This document shows positions 12,449 to 26,028 of a stretch of DNA of 64,000 nt, in pieces (the stretch's first letter is position 1; each line of letters begins with the position of its first letter). This DNA is from Patagioenas fasciata. Lineage: Eukaryota; Chordata; Aves; Columbiformes; Columbidae. The translations under genes and the position numbers were made by a program. The stretch is taken from positions 188,460,604 through 188,524,603 of the forward strand of contig NC_092520.1 in NCBI RefSeq assembly GCF_037038585.1, read 5' to 3'. The notes below the pieces were generated by a model. The model had not been told where the DNA came from and ran no database searches. It was given only the letters and a program-made list of their open reading frames with translations.

Positions 12449-15027
12449 GAGCAATATTAGTACTACTTTAAAAACTGGGTAGAATGCAAACGGTATGGGA
12501 CTCCAGTGGAGCAGTGAGCCAGTGTGAAGCTCCCTATGTGATTAAGCGCTTCTGCATCAGAGAATAGAATCCAGTGTTTTGCTGCATCCTTTTGCCTTAT
12601 CAGAGGATTAAAAGTTCTCCTTGTCTGAGGATGTCCTCTCCTGTGACATTCTCCAGACAGATCTTGCCAGGTCTCCAGCTTGGCTCATCAGTCAGATTTC
12701 TACAATGGGAAAATCCCATTGAATCTGCTCAACGTGAGAACCTTACTATAAGTTTTTTAGCTATCCTACAAAATTTAATATCATTTCTGTTCATGCTTCA
12801 GAGATGCAAGATGTTAAAACCCCATTTCATTTTATCTTCCATTAAATCCTGTAGAATTAAATTACTTTTATTTATATCAAATTCCATTGGATTTTTGTCC
12901 TTATTATCCTGATCTTATGTATACAAAAGAGATGGATTGCAAGGCATGTCCATTTATTAGAAGGAGATTATTCCTTCCCTCTCACAGCTATATTCAAAAA
13001 ACATGACCAAAACAGTTTTCTATATTTTCCTAACTATGGCAAGCTGCATGAGAGGATTAGGTCTAAAGGCAGAGTGTGCTAACAGAAGCTGGGAGAGGAG
13101 AGCCAGCCAGGAGGTAGGTAAAGTCAGCACAGGTGCACAAAATCACAGAAGTCATTAATGACCTTCTAATTGCAGAACTGAATCCTGTGTTTTTCATGCA
13201 GGGCTAAAAAGGGACAACACCGTGCATGGTCATTATCAGTCAGTAGGACTGTTTGCCAGTTCGCTGAAGTTTTCTTTCCTTCTGAAAACACATTTACAAA
13301 AACAAGTATGTGTTTGTTCTTCTTCAGATGTAAGCTGCCATGATAAAATCAGCTTGGGGAGAGCTCAGAGACATCTTTGCTGCTTCCTGAAAATTGCTGC
13401 ATGTTGGTTTTTTTGTTTGTTTTCAAATTGAGAGGTTTTCATCTAACATGCTTTGAAATAACTCCTTTTATGCAAATAACACCACACTTCTCTTGTAAAC
13501 TAAACACAAGCTGGGCCAACCTCAACCTGCAGATAAACTTGTGTAGCTTCCAAAGTTTCCCTGACTGCGGTGGGAGGGCTTCCTGCTTATCTGAGGAGAG
13601 TAAGCACCCAAAATCCCCCCAGGGCACAAAAATAAGGTAGCAACCAGAGAATTGTTTTCACAGAGAAGAAAACTTTTCAGGAAGCAGCAAGGAGCAATAA
13701 GAGGTGGCTAAAGGATAAGAAAGTACCCCTTTCCTTTCTGGAAAACACAAATCTGAAGGTGAGCTATTTACTGAGGCCTCCTTTGCAAGCTATTAATATG
13801 GGTAAAAGCCCACCAGTTGAATATGTGACTGGGCGTGGTTTATAGGGATTTCAAAGACATATGAAAAGATAATGCCCATGTCCATTAGCTAGTTGCTTGG
13901 AAATGCAATGCAAGTTAATTCAGTCTTTCTTCAAAGAGTGGTGATTATGTTCATTAACAATATATAAGATTTTTAAAGATTTACTCTTCTGCACCTATCA
14001 TCACTGTTAAGCTATGCCTTCTATATCTCAGTATTTGCCCTGTATCATCTATTGCTCATTTTAAATGAGGCAATATTGAGATTCTGTCATGTCAACAGAT
14101 CTTCTGCCTTGCCAGCTGTTTTAAGCACCCTGTTCTCTAGTCCTTAGTCAGCTCAACAGGAATCAATGAGAATAATGTTTACATAAAGACTGTGGAGTCA
14201 AGTCCTGGAAAAGGTAGCAGCTGCACAGTAATGTAATTTATCCTGGCAAACCTTAGGTCCGAAACCAGGGTTTCATGTGAAAGTCCAGGTTCCTAAGAGT
14301 TTAGATCTGCCCAATCGTCACCCCCAACAGCTATATCTTGCTCAAATTCAAATTGCTTGAGCAATCATTAATCACATGAGCAGTCCATTTTTTTTAATCT
14401 GGACATGATACACATGGTGCTAATAAGCAATACAATATAATTTGAATATTTTAAGTAGGAGCAGGGATGTAATAGAAAATGTTCTTGTTAAAAGACAGTG
14501 ACCTTTCTTCAGTGCCTGAAGTACTGAATTCAGTGGTATCAACTACTTAACAAAACCTCATGCTCAGGAGTAATTGTTGTAATATAGTCCTAAATTAAAA
14601 ACATACATTAACTGACATTTCCAATTTTACCACTGCCATTTTATTTTCCTTTTGGATAAGCAGACGAAGCTTAAACTTATGGGTAAGATCCAGAGAGGCT
14701 ACTTTGGCATCTAAAATGGGGTTTAGAGTGAGTTCAGGGCATAAATCCAAGAAAAGGGATCCAGAAAGCTAACACTTGCTGGCCACAAAGCTCTCAGGTG
14801 CTTAGATTAACTGGTGCCTGTGCTTTTCCCTGGATCTCACCTGAGCTTCAGCTCTGTGGGAGAAAAAAAATCATGTGGAGCAGTAACAGGCCCTTGATCC
14901 TGGCTGGGTTACAGCTCCTGGCGAAGCTCATGTGCAGTCCCCAGCCAAGATGGAGCCGGGCACTGCAGATGGGTCCTGATGCTGACAGGAGGCCTCCAGT
15001 CCCACGCTAAGTGTCAGGCAGGGCCTG

Positions 15028-15303
15028 TTGTGATAGGACAAGGGGTACTGGTTTTAAACTAAAAAAGGGGAGATTCAGGCTAGACATGGGAAAGAAATCT
15101 TTTACAGCGAGGGTGGTGAAACACTGGTACAGGTTGCCCAGAGAGGTGGTAGATGCCCCATCCCTGGAGACATTCAAGGCCAGGCTGGATGGGGCTCTCA
15201 GCAACCTGATCTGGTCAAAGATGTCCCTGCTCATTGCAGCGGGCTTGGACTGGATGACCTTTGAAAATCCCTCCCAACCCAGACTATCCTGTAATTCTAT
15301 AAA
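15028..15303 (+). mobile_element. CR1 LINE fragment, 3' end, + orientation
   Basis: The + strand reads as the C-terminal end of CR1 ORF2: a frame through 15031-15250 contains GFKLKKGRFRLDMGKK and, shortly after, HWYRLPREVVDAPSLETF, the hallmark end of avian CR1 reverse transcriptase. It continues into the CR1 3' untranslated region (CCCAACCCAGACTATCCTGT, then ATTCTATAAA). The copy is 5'-truncated at about 15028, as most CR1 insertions are. It is non-functional and sits in MET intron 1, sense to the gene. Confidence 0.9.
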
Positions 15304-16079
15304 TCCCTGCTCTTCCTCCTTGCCCACTCGGCTCCAGAGCTAAGGACCACATTGCTTAGGAGGATTCACATCCACACCTTCCAGAGAAGAGAAAGAGAGC
15401 GAGGAATGGCTGTTGGAGCAGGATGCTGGATGACTCAAGGCAAAAGGGCAGGAAGGTGCCTGCACCCAGGGGAGGGCTGGTGGCAGAGAGGGGCAGAGCC
15501 AAGCCTGAGTCCCTTATTTAGACTTTTGGCCATCCTATTCATGCAGGGATGAAGGTCACAGTTTTTAATCAGCCTCTTTATGTCAGGCACTGTCCTGCAG
15601 CTCAGCTTAGCTGTGCTGTGCCTGTTGTAAACACCAGCACTAAGCCCTTTGTATTTTGGAGGTGTTTTGTAAGAATGAGCTAATTTATCCTTATGTCACC
15701 CCTATGAGAAAGGTAAATACTCTCTGAAGTTTGGAAACAGCCTCTTTGCTTATCTCACAAACTCCTTGAATCTGGCTCCAGATTTCCAAAGCAGACACTC
15801 TGGGGTCTGAAAAAGTCCAAAACCTGGTACTATGTCCTGTATAAACCAGTACCCTTGAGAGCAGTGGCTGCACATTTAAGCCTCCCAGGTCTCCCCAAAA
15901 TGAGAGGAGGGGACAGGATGGAAGAAAGTAAATGAGACAGCTGAACAATCTGTTCAGAAAAAGACAAACAAAAAACGCCTGTTAGCATGAAAAAACTCAG
16001 ACCACTCAACCATCCCTAAACACCTTCTTCAAACTATTGAGCTTTCAGCGTCTCCTGAAGGTCAGCACAATATTTTAGA

Positions 16080-16430
16080 ATAAAAGCTGTGGCTGACAGA
16101 CCCTCGCTGAGGGAGATGTGCCAAAAAACAGGAGCTGAGGCTGCTCCAGATCAGCCACTCTACTGATTGCAGCTGTGACACTGTCGCCTCTGGTGAGAGC
16201 CGGGATGTCAGATAGGCTGGTCCCAGGCCATTTCGGGATTTATGAACACCAATACTGTAAAGTCCTTGGAAGCAGATCATGAATCACAGGTTCACAGCAA
16301 GGCAGCAGTCATGCCAATGAGCCATCATTAACTCAGTTTCTAAACTGAGTGAAAGTAGGGCATCAGTTAAAGTGCATTGCAATAACATAAACCTGCAGTG
16401 ACAAAAGCGAGGTCAGCATTAAAAAGAAAA
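16080..16430. mobile_element. Possible ancient decayed LINE/SINE remnant
   Basis: Segments such as GGGATTTATGAACACCAATA (16215) and GCATTGCAATAACATAAACC (16374) resemble parts of old repeats shared by birds, crocodiles and turtles, in the right relative order. Divergence is high and no target duplication is seen, so family and orientation cannot be fixed by eye. It could be unique sequence. Confidence 0.3.
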
Positions 16431-18336
16431 GGTCATAACCTCCTAACCAAACACAGATGGGAAATGAGCACTATCCTTGACATTGCTCCTGTTTGATTAT
16501 CAAAAAGCTGCTATGAAGCTAAGTAGACCATCAGGTTATTAACTTTGGTACCAGATAAAGGATGTGTTCTGCTAAGCTAACACATAAATATAGACTTCAT
16601 TACTTTCACTAGGTGGTTTATAAACACAGCCAATACAGTTTTCTCTGTAGCCATTCTGTGGGTCTGCACCACATTTTTTCATGGGGCAAAGACCGCTGAG
16701 TTAGTTTTGCATAGGTGCAGTTTTTGTTTGGCAGGGCTAGTTGTCTCAGATACAACATTACATGATCATGGGCAGTCTACTTTCCAGCACTAAACATAAT
16801 ACATGTGGACAAATCACGGTATTGGTCCAATGGCCTGTGCCAGGACAGGCTGGTTCAGCAGCCTCACAAAGCTGCTAGATGCAAGGAGTGGGCTTGGAGG
16901 CAACGTAAAGGCGTCTGTGCAGTGCCGACACAGGTCCACAAGCAGAGCTTTTCTCTTGTTTCTCCTTTCCCTGGATAAGGCAGTCCCCAGCAGCCCCATT
17001 CCAGCCCTTCAGCAAGTTCTCTCAATGAGGCCCAGCTCACTCTTACAGATGTGCTGATCTTGCTGGGACCCTGCATGAAGTTTGACCGTGACATCTCAGC
17101 TTGACAAGCTATGTATCAAGGAAGATGTCAGCAACCTATTGGAAATCCTTGACCTTAGTTTTTGTCGCTAATTTGCCTTGTGGCTGTCAGATAGACGTTG
17201 ACTGAGAAGGGTGAAGTCATGGCACCCAGTGGCATGCTTTATGTGTGCCCGCCGAGCAGAAAAGCCGCTGCCTGACACCATCCTGCCAGTTCTTTCAGAG
17301 AAAATAATAGAGCCAGCACTGTTGCTTTTGCTTGGTATCCTAGGTATTTGTACCACACCTTGGAGGAATTCAGGGACTTGTTGAGTTTTAGTTGCTGTTA
17401 TTATTATGCTTATTATATTTACTATGACATCAAAAGGAAACAGAATAATTTAGTTTGCATGTGGATCCTTTGGTACTTTATTATCACTAACTGCTGATGT
17501 ACAGAACTTTTTTTTTTTTCTTAGCGAGATTAATGTTTGGCTATGAAGGGTTATTGTCTCAGGGACTCCTAAGAACCATTAGCACCAGATGACAATTAAA
17601 CTGCAGGAAATGCCCTGCATCAAGATCATTCATAATTGCTGTTAGAACATTTAGATCAAATCTGTATGCTGTCTTGGTTACTCACGGCTATCTGCCTTTT
17701 AATCTTTTCCATTTTATGACCCATGCCATTCCTTTAATTATCACAGTACGGAAGGCTGTTAGCTTTACAAGACAAGGAAGGCTTCCAAAATCTGCTCTGC
17801 ATTTCAATACCAGAGTTCAGGTAGATAGATGTTAAAACCATAAAGCATAAAGTAGAAAATCTAAGTAAGTGCTGAGAGGAGTTAAGAGAATTGAGCTAAA
17901 ACTGTGCTTCCAGCCAGGTTTGACAACTTGGCTCTTTAAGAAAGGAGGAACTACCTTCCAAGGAAATTACACTGTCCCCGTTCTGTAGACAACAACAAAA
18001 TGCTCAGACTCACACAAAAAGTTGATCAACAGGATCAACTCAGAAATATAAGAACACTGCTTCCTCCTAATGTAAGGTATTTTTATACACACCAAAAAGG
18101 ACGTGAATCTTTACCTGAGCTTGTGTGTCTTCCTTGGTGAACCAGGGCCCATGTCTGCATTTATCTCAACTGACTAGTCAGTAAAGGTCTTTGGTTTGCA
18201 TATGCAGTGAAAGCAGGTGAAGAGATTAATTAGTTTGGCCAAACATGTGAAAAAGTGGGAGTGAAACCCAAATATTTCCATATTCACTCACCTGAAATGG
18301 AAGACCAACCTTACCTGTCTTATTGGTCATGACATA

Positions 18337-18380
18337 TACAATAACAAGGATAACATCATACAATAACAAACATAACATTA
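18337..18380. repeat. Two-copy tandem duplication, 22-bp unit
   Basis: TACAATAACAAGGATAACAT plus CA at 18337 is followed directly by a 22-base copy at 18359 with three differences. Just downstream, ACTTGGACTGA occurs twice with period 13 (18408 and 18421). Local slippage products in intron 1. Confidence 0.75.
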
Positions 18381-21300
18381 TTCAACCCCACATACAGCTC
18401 CTTTTCTACTTGGACTGAACACTTGGACTGACTAAGATGTTCACATGTCAGTTGTCAGGCTGAAGTATTTGCTTTAGATGCCAAGCTTAAGTCTGTGCTA
18501 AAACTGTGTTTATTTTAGTGCCAGTGTAGTGGTAAAGAGCCACAATAGAATCACAGGTATATTCTTACTGAAGCTCCCCAATTGCTGGCTTGTGTTTCAG
18601 GTAAATGCAGTGGATCAATAGTGTCGTGTTGTTCAAAGTTTACTTTCTATTTTCCTACTATGGCAAACAATATATATTTTTTTTAAATCCTCCCATCATT
18701 ATGCATCCATATGTGGAAACCTGTCCTCCTGTATTTACAGATCCAAGTCCATCTGGAAGTATAAGCATAAACAAACAACGAAGGACCTACCTTATTGTGG
18801 GTATTTCCTCCCCATTTTTCAATTATTCTTTGTATATTTTGAACTTCTTTTCTAGTTCCTGTTCTTTGTGGAATTGATTCCTCAGCCCTTAGAATGAGTA
18901 CCACTTCCTCACACGAGAAATTTCCCTGAGTCCTAACAAATGTGGTATACCACCTTTTAAATTAGTCTTTTGAGCAATATATAGCTCTTTATCTGCTCCA
19001 CTCATTTGTAATATATCAGTGAGTGTTTGCTGTGGTTTGTTATGAAAGAACCTGTAATGCCATTGTAGCCTATCACAACAAAAAATGATTAAATAAATCC
19101 AGTTGTGCTGCAGACGCAAGATGCGAGTTGGCTTTAGGATGTTAAGATCTGAAGCAAGTTTCAAAGAAAACACTACGCTTTATTGCAAGACACCTACAAA
19201 AAATGCTAAATGAATATAACATTTTCTCCACTGCGAAAGACAGATTAGTGTTCTTGTGTTTTAATGCCTATTAAAAATAAACATGTCAGACAATGAAATG
19301 CTTCTATTGATAGCTGCTGTGAATTACAATGGTATAGTGGACCCAGTAATGGACTATGTATATTAAAGAGTATGTTTCATGCAAGGAGAATTTACTACCT
19401 TTTTTTTTTAATTTGAATATTGTAAGAAAAAAGGCTTACAGATAAGTTAAACATGCTAATGAAAGCAATTTCTTCTGACACAGATGACTGCACTGAATAC
19501 GTAAAGGATTTAGGTAATGGTAGATCCTCCAGCAATTGCCTGGGCTGTGCCCTGCCCACAAGTTCATCACCATTGGCCATCTGTATGCACACACACCTCT
19601 TGGCAGTACCACAGAAATCTCCGAGCTCTGTTGTGAATGAATTTATGACATAAATCATCGCTACTAAGTCCTATGACTCTATACACTGGGAAAATGCATC
19701 ATGTTAGCGTACATATCATGCTGCAGGAAAGGTACGTTTCCATCCTAGTCAGAATAAGTAACCTAAACCAGAGTTAAAATAGTGCTAAAGAGAAGGGAAT
19801 ATGGATTTTAACTCAGCCGTTTGAAATTTGGGATCATTTGTATGTTTGTTGCTGACTTTCTCAAATTTCCTTGTTCCCTCTGATATTTTAATTCAAGGTA
19901 GCTAATTCAGGTTAGCAATTCTGACTTAAGAGCATTTTTAATCGGTCGACATAGAAGATAGGTTAACCTCCATAACTGTTTCACATATAACCAATCTTGT
20001 CTACGGATGCAATCGTTTAATTGAAAAGTTTGATGAAGACACGTCCGCTGAGAGCTTAGTCTGTTGGAGCTGATGCCAGTGCTGTGACAGATTAGCAACA
20101 AGAAATTAAAGTTGGATGGATGGAGCTGTTACCATCTTCCCGTCTCAGTTGCCCTGTCCTGTTAAATGATGCTCCTGTCTCCATGGTAGGGCATCTGATC
20201 CACAAGGAATCAAGTCCTGAACTGGCATGGATTTTGATAGTAAAGCAAACTGAACTCTCAGGAGCAGTAATCACTATGGTTATCCTCTATAAATTTGACA
20301 CCACAAGTCTGTCAGAGCCCATAGTAGCAAGATGTACTATTCCTCAGGAAAAGATATAAAACCATACTATCAAATATTTCCTTAAAGGAGGGAAAAGGCT
20401 ATCATTTCCTGACCACAGACTTTGTGAAATACGAATTAACGTGGCTCTGCTGTTACCCAACCTGAAAATACCTATCTGAAGACTAAATGTGTTCTTGTAC
20501 AAGCATGCTGTATGTGGGATATGCAGGAGCCTGTCATTTCCTATTCTGTAATAAAGCAAGGAAAGAAGAGATGCACTAACCAAGCTACAAATGCTTGCTT
20601 TCCTGTCAGTGTGTTGTCTTAGCTTGTGCAGGTCCATGGAGTGCTTTGTGATCAGTGTTAAATGGGACTTGAGTTCTTGAAATGAGGGCTAGGAAAACAA
20701 GCATGACTGTGTTTTCTGGCTTTCTTGCATATGACAGCTTGAACATTATTCCACAAAAAGGCCAGGCCTGACTTGTCAGAATGGTGTCAAACAGTGTGAA
20801 GAAGAGACATGATGTTCAATGTTTACAGATTATCACCCAGGCCATGACTAGGGAGAATGAAATTTGTAGGAAAAAGATTGCCATTGGGAAGCTGTTACTG
20901 GTACACAAACACTCAAGGCCAAGCCTGATGGGAAGCATCCACCGTAGCACTTGAGGTTCCCAGGCACACTCCATGTGACACATCATTACTAGCCACTTGC
21001 AACAGTTGACCAAAATCCATTTTCTCATACAAGCTGGTGTCTGCTGAGGGATGGAAAAATGAGCACATCATGACACAGGCTTTGAAAATCTCTCTTACAA
21101 AAGAAATAATCCATCCACAGCTATTGCTTGCTGATAGTTATCGCAGGCCAAAGCTTACAAGTCTTCAGTAGACACATGAAAGACACACTGACACACAAGT
21201 CACGGGGAGGTCACAAACGAATGAACAGCATCCATCATTCAAACCAAGCAGAGAAACAAAGGGATTACTTGTTTTCCTTTTGCAACTGATAGGCAGTAAC

Positions 21301-21825
21301 TAGTCTTTGACCTGTATTCAGAAAGTGTATTTATAGCCAAAGTATTTTGTTTCAAATTCAGCAAAACTCTTCAAGTGCTTAAGTTCAACTGAAATTACAT
21401 TTGAGTATGTGCTAAGGAGAACTGGGACTGTTGGATCCTTAGAAAGAGGTGAGACTGAATTTTTATTTCTCTGAGGTTTTCCTGCTTCTTCAGGATGTAT
21501 TCAAGTTAAATGTGTTTGCAATGACCTGGTCTGGAGGTTACAGAAAAAACCCTGTGCTCCAGGCTGCAGCAGAGGAACAGAAAAAGACCCTGGTTCAAAT
21601 ACAGATAAAAAGAGGTACCAAACTTTATGGGAGTCTCACTGGGGAGTCCATATGATGTGAGGACTGTGAAAAAACAAATGCTCCAAGAAAGGAGTAGCAC
21701 GCTGTACTCTTCACATAACTCCTGTGTCCTGCCTAAGCTATAAATGTCTCACAGTAGAGCAAGTATCTTCTGATTTCAGGCACCTTGAGGAAAGATGCAC
21801 AGTGTGCTGGGCACGTGCACTGTGG

Positions 21826-21849
21826 GGAACATAAATCGGAACATAAATC
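21826..21849. repeat. Perfect 12-bp direct tandem
   Basis: GGAACATAAATC occurs twice back to back without a mismatch. A small recent duplication in intron 1. Confidence 0.8.
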
Positions 21850-24813
21850 AGAGCCTGATCTTCCCATAGGTGGGAATCAGCAGATTTCTGTCTGAGAGGA
21901 TGCTTGAAACACCTCAAAAGCATACAAAGGAAGACACAATGATGGAGCTCAGATATGAGAGCAAAGCTGACTTGGTTTTCATTTATTGCTCATGTGTTCC
22001 TTCCTGTTGTGGTGAAATACAGTATCTATTGTTCCTGGCATCCTTTGCATTACACTGAGTCGCGCCCTTGCTCTTGCTGTTTAGCTCTTTGCTTCGGATC
22101 TCATTTTTAAAAGGAGTCTGAGGGGGAACTTTCTGTTTCCAGAGCACAGATTCAAACCAGCACCGTTTCAACAACTGGTTATAGGCAGAGTAGCCTATCC
22201 AGCCATACTGGCCTCACATCCCAAGATGAGGTTTCAGGGAAAGAATAAGACAGACCATATTTATGGTTCTCAATCTCCCTGCAGTGGAGAGTGGTATTCA
22301 CTGTTGAACAGCTAGGCAACCTCTTTTTCAGACACTGGAAGAATGGGGAGGAATGTAAACTGAAGACTGAGGGGTGTACTGGGTGGGAAATCTATCTGGG
22401 AATATATTAAAACAAGAACATAGCATAGAGTATACTGCAAGAAAGTAGGTGCCTGTCAAGTAACCTTGCATCTTTTTCCTCTGTTGGTGGTTGATCATCC
22501 TCATCTGACTATTGCCCCACCTATTGTTTTCTCTCTGCTCAGTGCTACCCCTGTTGTGTGTGTTTAAACCTGTTGCAGGAGACAATGTACCTGCCCCTGT
22601 GTTGTGTCAGAAATAGAGCACTTTTGGAATTTTCTGCTTAATCTAGCATTTGTCAGGACATGTTGACTCGTCAGAAGGGAATCTGCAGGAATGTATCAGT
22701 TTTAGCAGTTTCTTGGGTGGAAGTGCTGGCTGAAAGGAGGCACAGTCAGACAAGGTTCCCACTCCTCCCATTGCAGGGACCTTCGCTTGGCACCGGCGAG
22801 GCAGGGACGCGGACACGGTTGTGCTTGGATCGGGTGTGACTTCTGGGTTTTGCACACAAACTTCGAAAGCTCTTGGTTTCGTCCCAGCACAGAGCAGGAA
22901 GAATTCTGTAATAGCAAGAAGTTTCAGAGGATGAGAAAACTGTTTCCTGCCCGATAAGAGTATAAAACTGTACTGGTCTGTGGGGCTATTTTCCAGTATA
23001 GCAATATCCCTGCTGTTTTTTTCTTTTATTTTTCTTTTTAAATTAAATCCATGTCAGATTTGTTTCCAGGATTCTTTTATCGCTAATTAATATCAGAACA
23101 TGTTGTTGATTTGAAGGAAGATCTTAATTTCTCAATACCAGAAGTGTGACTTGTTCTTACCAGCTAATACTTGCAATTAGCCTCTGTTTCTGATTTTTAT
23201 CCTCAGCTCTCGATCATGGTTCTTATCAGATAGCAGGGAAGAAGAAGAGTTCTTTGTTTCCAAAACCTATTATTTTGTGTAATTAATGAGGTAAGCCACA
23301 GAAAGAGTTCAGTGAACGCTGAAATAAAATGTCACAAGGAATGCAGGAGAATCATTGATGGATTGTTTTAACCAATCTAGTAAAAACACTGAGTTTATAA
23401 ACAGCTGAAACAGCTCTGTTCTACAGTCATCTTTTCGTTTTGCTTCAAGTCTTAATCAAATAAAAAGTACAGATTCCTATTATTAGTTTGTAATTTTCAA
23501 GATCGTCTATTTTAGATCTTTTCAGTGGTCATAAGCATTTCTTGATTAGCAACAATTGCTTAACTATAGCCAACATATAAGTATTTTCCCAAAGAATGCG
23601 ATCATATTGCTGTTAGAATGAATAAGTGTTTTCTCCATGAAGAAGCTAAATTGGGCTTAACAACTGTGTCATGACATTAACAGAAAATGTCTGGTGTGAC
23701 AGGGCAGAGTGTGGACACTGCACCGAAACGCTCATAACCACAGTTCATTTAATTGATCTTCTGAGGGGGTGAAATATCACACTAGTCATCTGCCTTGGGT
23801 TTTTCAAGCCACATCAAACAATTGTGTGGAGAAGTGAAGTTTAAAAAAAAAAGGGGGGAAAAGAAAAAAGAAAAGTGGTAGGTTGTTTGATTTCATCAGT
23901 TAATGGCTGTAGGTCACTTGATACCCCTTTGTTTGCAATACAGTGATACGCCTGTATCTTGTAAAGGTTCACCAGAGTGACTTACTGCTGTGGTACAAGG
24001 CCTAAAATAAAACTTGCACATGCCAAGCACCACATGATGCATAAAATATTCTGATAATACATTACAAAATCTTGTCAACACTAGGGAAAATGATTATTCC
24101 AAGAAGTAGAGCTGGCTGAAAAAAAACCCGTTCTTTTTCCCCAACTGGGACCTTATAAAAGACAGTGGTTTGGGGAGCTGGAGAGAGAGAAGGGGGGTGG
24201 TTCTTCCTTCGGTCTGGTGAAGAAAAGTCTCCTCCTTGGTTAATCAAAAATGTCAACAGGATAAGAGAAGCCCACTTCCAGCTTAAATATTCACATTATT
24301 TTTTGTCTTTTCTATTTCTTATTTTTGAGCAGCTGTGTTAAGAACCACCTCAGCCCCTTGAGGAACTTGCGAAATATCTTATATCCACATGCTGAAGTGC
24401 TACAACTGCTTTGTGTGCAGTTGTGTCCTGAGTATCCTGAGCAGCTTTGCTTTCAGCTACCTGTGCACCATCTTGTTCTAAATTGTATCATTCAGCTGGT
24501 TTTATGCCAATGTGGAAATATTCGTCTCTCTTCTGCTGCTGTACAACACACTGAGGGCTCTTGCAAAATTCATCATAAGAAAATCCTTCTGTGAATTGTC
24601 CTGAAAGCAGTGAAATGGGTACCCATAGAGAACAGTAATCATAGCAGTTTCTAGCGCAGGAGTGTTAACGACACTAAGCAAGATTACGACGCTTCTTAGA
24701 CTGAAATAGTTCAGCTAATACATGCAGCCTAGAAATGTTTTTCTGTTGACTGATAAACTGATGCTTTAGTAGACAAAATATAACCTCTTTTTCCTTTAAA
24801 TATATTTTGACAG

Positions 24814-26028
24814 ATTGAATCTCTGACAATGAAGCCTTTTACTGCATATCCTTCTGGTTTTATCATATTCCTATTTGCCTTGCTGCAGAGGAGCCATGGA
24901 CAATGCAAAGAAGCAGCTAAAAAATCAGAGATTAATTTGAGTGTAAAATATGATCTTCCTAACTTCATTGCGGAAACGCCGATTCAGAACGTAGTTTTGT
25001 ACAAGCATCATGTTTATATTGGAGCAGTGAACAAGATTTATGTACTAAATGAAAGTCTCCAGAACATTTCTGTGTACAAGACTGGGCCCATTTTGGAGAA
25101 CCCTGACTGCGCACCATGCGAAGACTGCAAAGATAAAGCAAATTTATCTAACAGCGTATGGAAGGATAATGTCAACATGGCACTGCTCTTAGAAACTTAT
25201 TATGATGATCAGCTCATTAGCTGTGGTAGTGTGTCTGGAGGTGTCTGCCACCGTCACATCATTCACCCTGACAACCCTGCTGACATCGAAAGCGAGGTGC
25301 ACTGCATGTATTCACCCCGGGTGGATGGAGAAGCAGATAATTGTCCTGACTGTGTTGTAAGCACTTTAGGAACCAAAGTTTTGGTGACTGAAAAGGACAG
25401 GTTTGTCAACTTCTTTGTTGGAAATACTGTGACATCTACGTTTCAGCCTCCTCATGTGCTGCATTCAATATCAGTTAGAAGGTTGAAAGAAACACAGGAT
25501 GGTTTTGAATTTCTCACGGATCAGTCTTATATAGATATCCTCCCTCAGTTCCGTGACTCGTATCCTATTAAGTATATCCATGCCTTTGAAAATGATCACT
25601 TTGTCTATTTTCTGACTGTCCAGAGAGAATCTCTTGATTCTCAGGCTTTTCACACCAGAATTGTCCGCTTCTGCACTTTAGACTCAGAGATGCGTTCTTA
25701 CATGGAAATGCCTCTTGAGTGTATTTTTACTGAAAAGCGGAGGAAGAGGTCCATCCGAAAGGAGGTGTTCAACATTTTGCAAGCTGCCTACGTAAGCAAG
25801 CCAGGTGCAGCTCTAGCCCATGAAATGGGCCTTGGGTTGAATGATGATATTCTCTATGGTGTTTTTGCACAAAGCAAACCAGACTCTTCCGAACCAACCA
25901 ACAGATCTGCTGTCTGTGCTGTCTCCGTGCGAACCATCAACGAGTTCTTCAACAAGATTGTTGACAAGCAGAACATGAAATGTCTCCAGCACTTCTATGG
26001 GAAAGAGAGCAGATACTGTTTGAACAGG
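24814..26028 (+). CDS. MET: MET exon 2: start codon, signal peptide, most of the Sema domain
   Basis: Coding part is 24829-26028, exactly 400 codons. The acceptor is ATTTTGACAG; the start ATG at 24829 has A at -3 and lies 15 bases into the exon. Residues 1-24 are a signal peptide (hydrophobic core FIIFLFALL, likely cut after SHG). From about residue 26 the sequence is the N-terminal part of the Sema beta-propeller that binds HGF, with motifs such as [24 protein letters not shown] and [11 protein letters not shown] furin site RRKR/S occurs at 304-308, which in MET separates the alpha and beta chains. Several N-glycosylation sequons are present (NES, NIS, NLS, NRS). The donor is AACAGG/GTAAGT. 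If the intron were retained, the frame would run 21 more codons to a TAG at 26092-26094. The exon is intact, with no frameshift. Confidence 0.98.

Larger units (their letters stand above)
5443..24813 (+). other. MET: MET intron 1
   Basis: About 19.4 kb, assuming the exon 1 donor at 5443. It ends in a polypyrimidine-like stretch and ATTTTGACAG before exon 2. Apart from the CpG island tail at its left end it is AT-rich. It holds one young CR1 fragment (15.03 kb), a possible ancient repeat (16.1-16.4 kb), short two-copy tandem repeats (8849, 18337, 18408-18431, 21826) and poly-T or poly-A tracts at 8651 and 12431. Some AT-rich parts, for example about 17400-17800 and 23440-23700, look undisturbed by repeats and could be conserved regulatory DNA. 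No open frame in it looks like a real exon. Confidence 0.8.
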
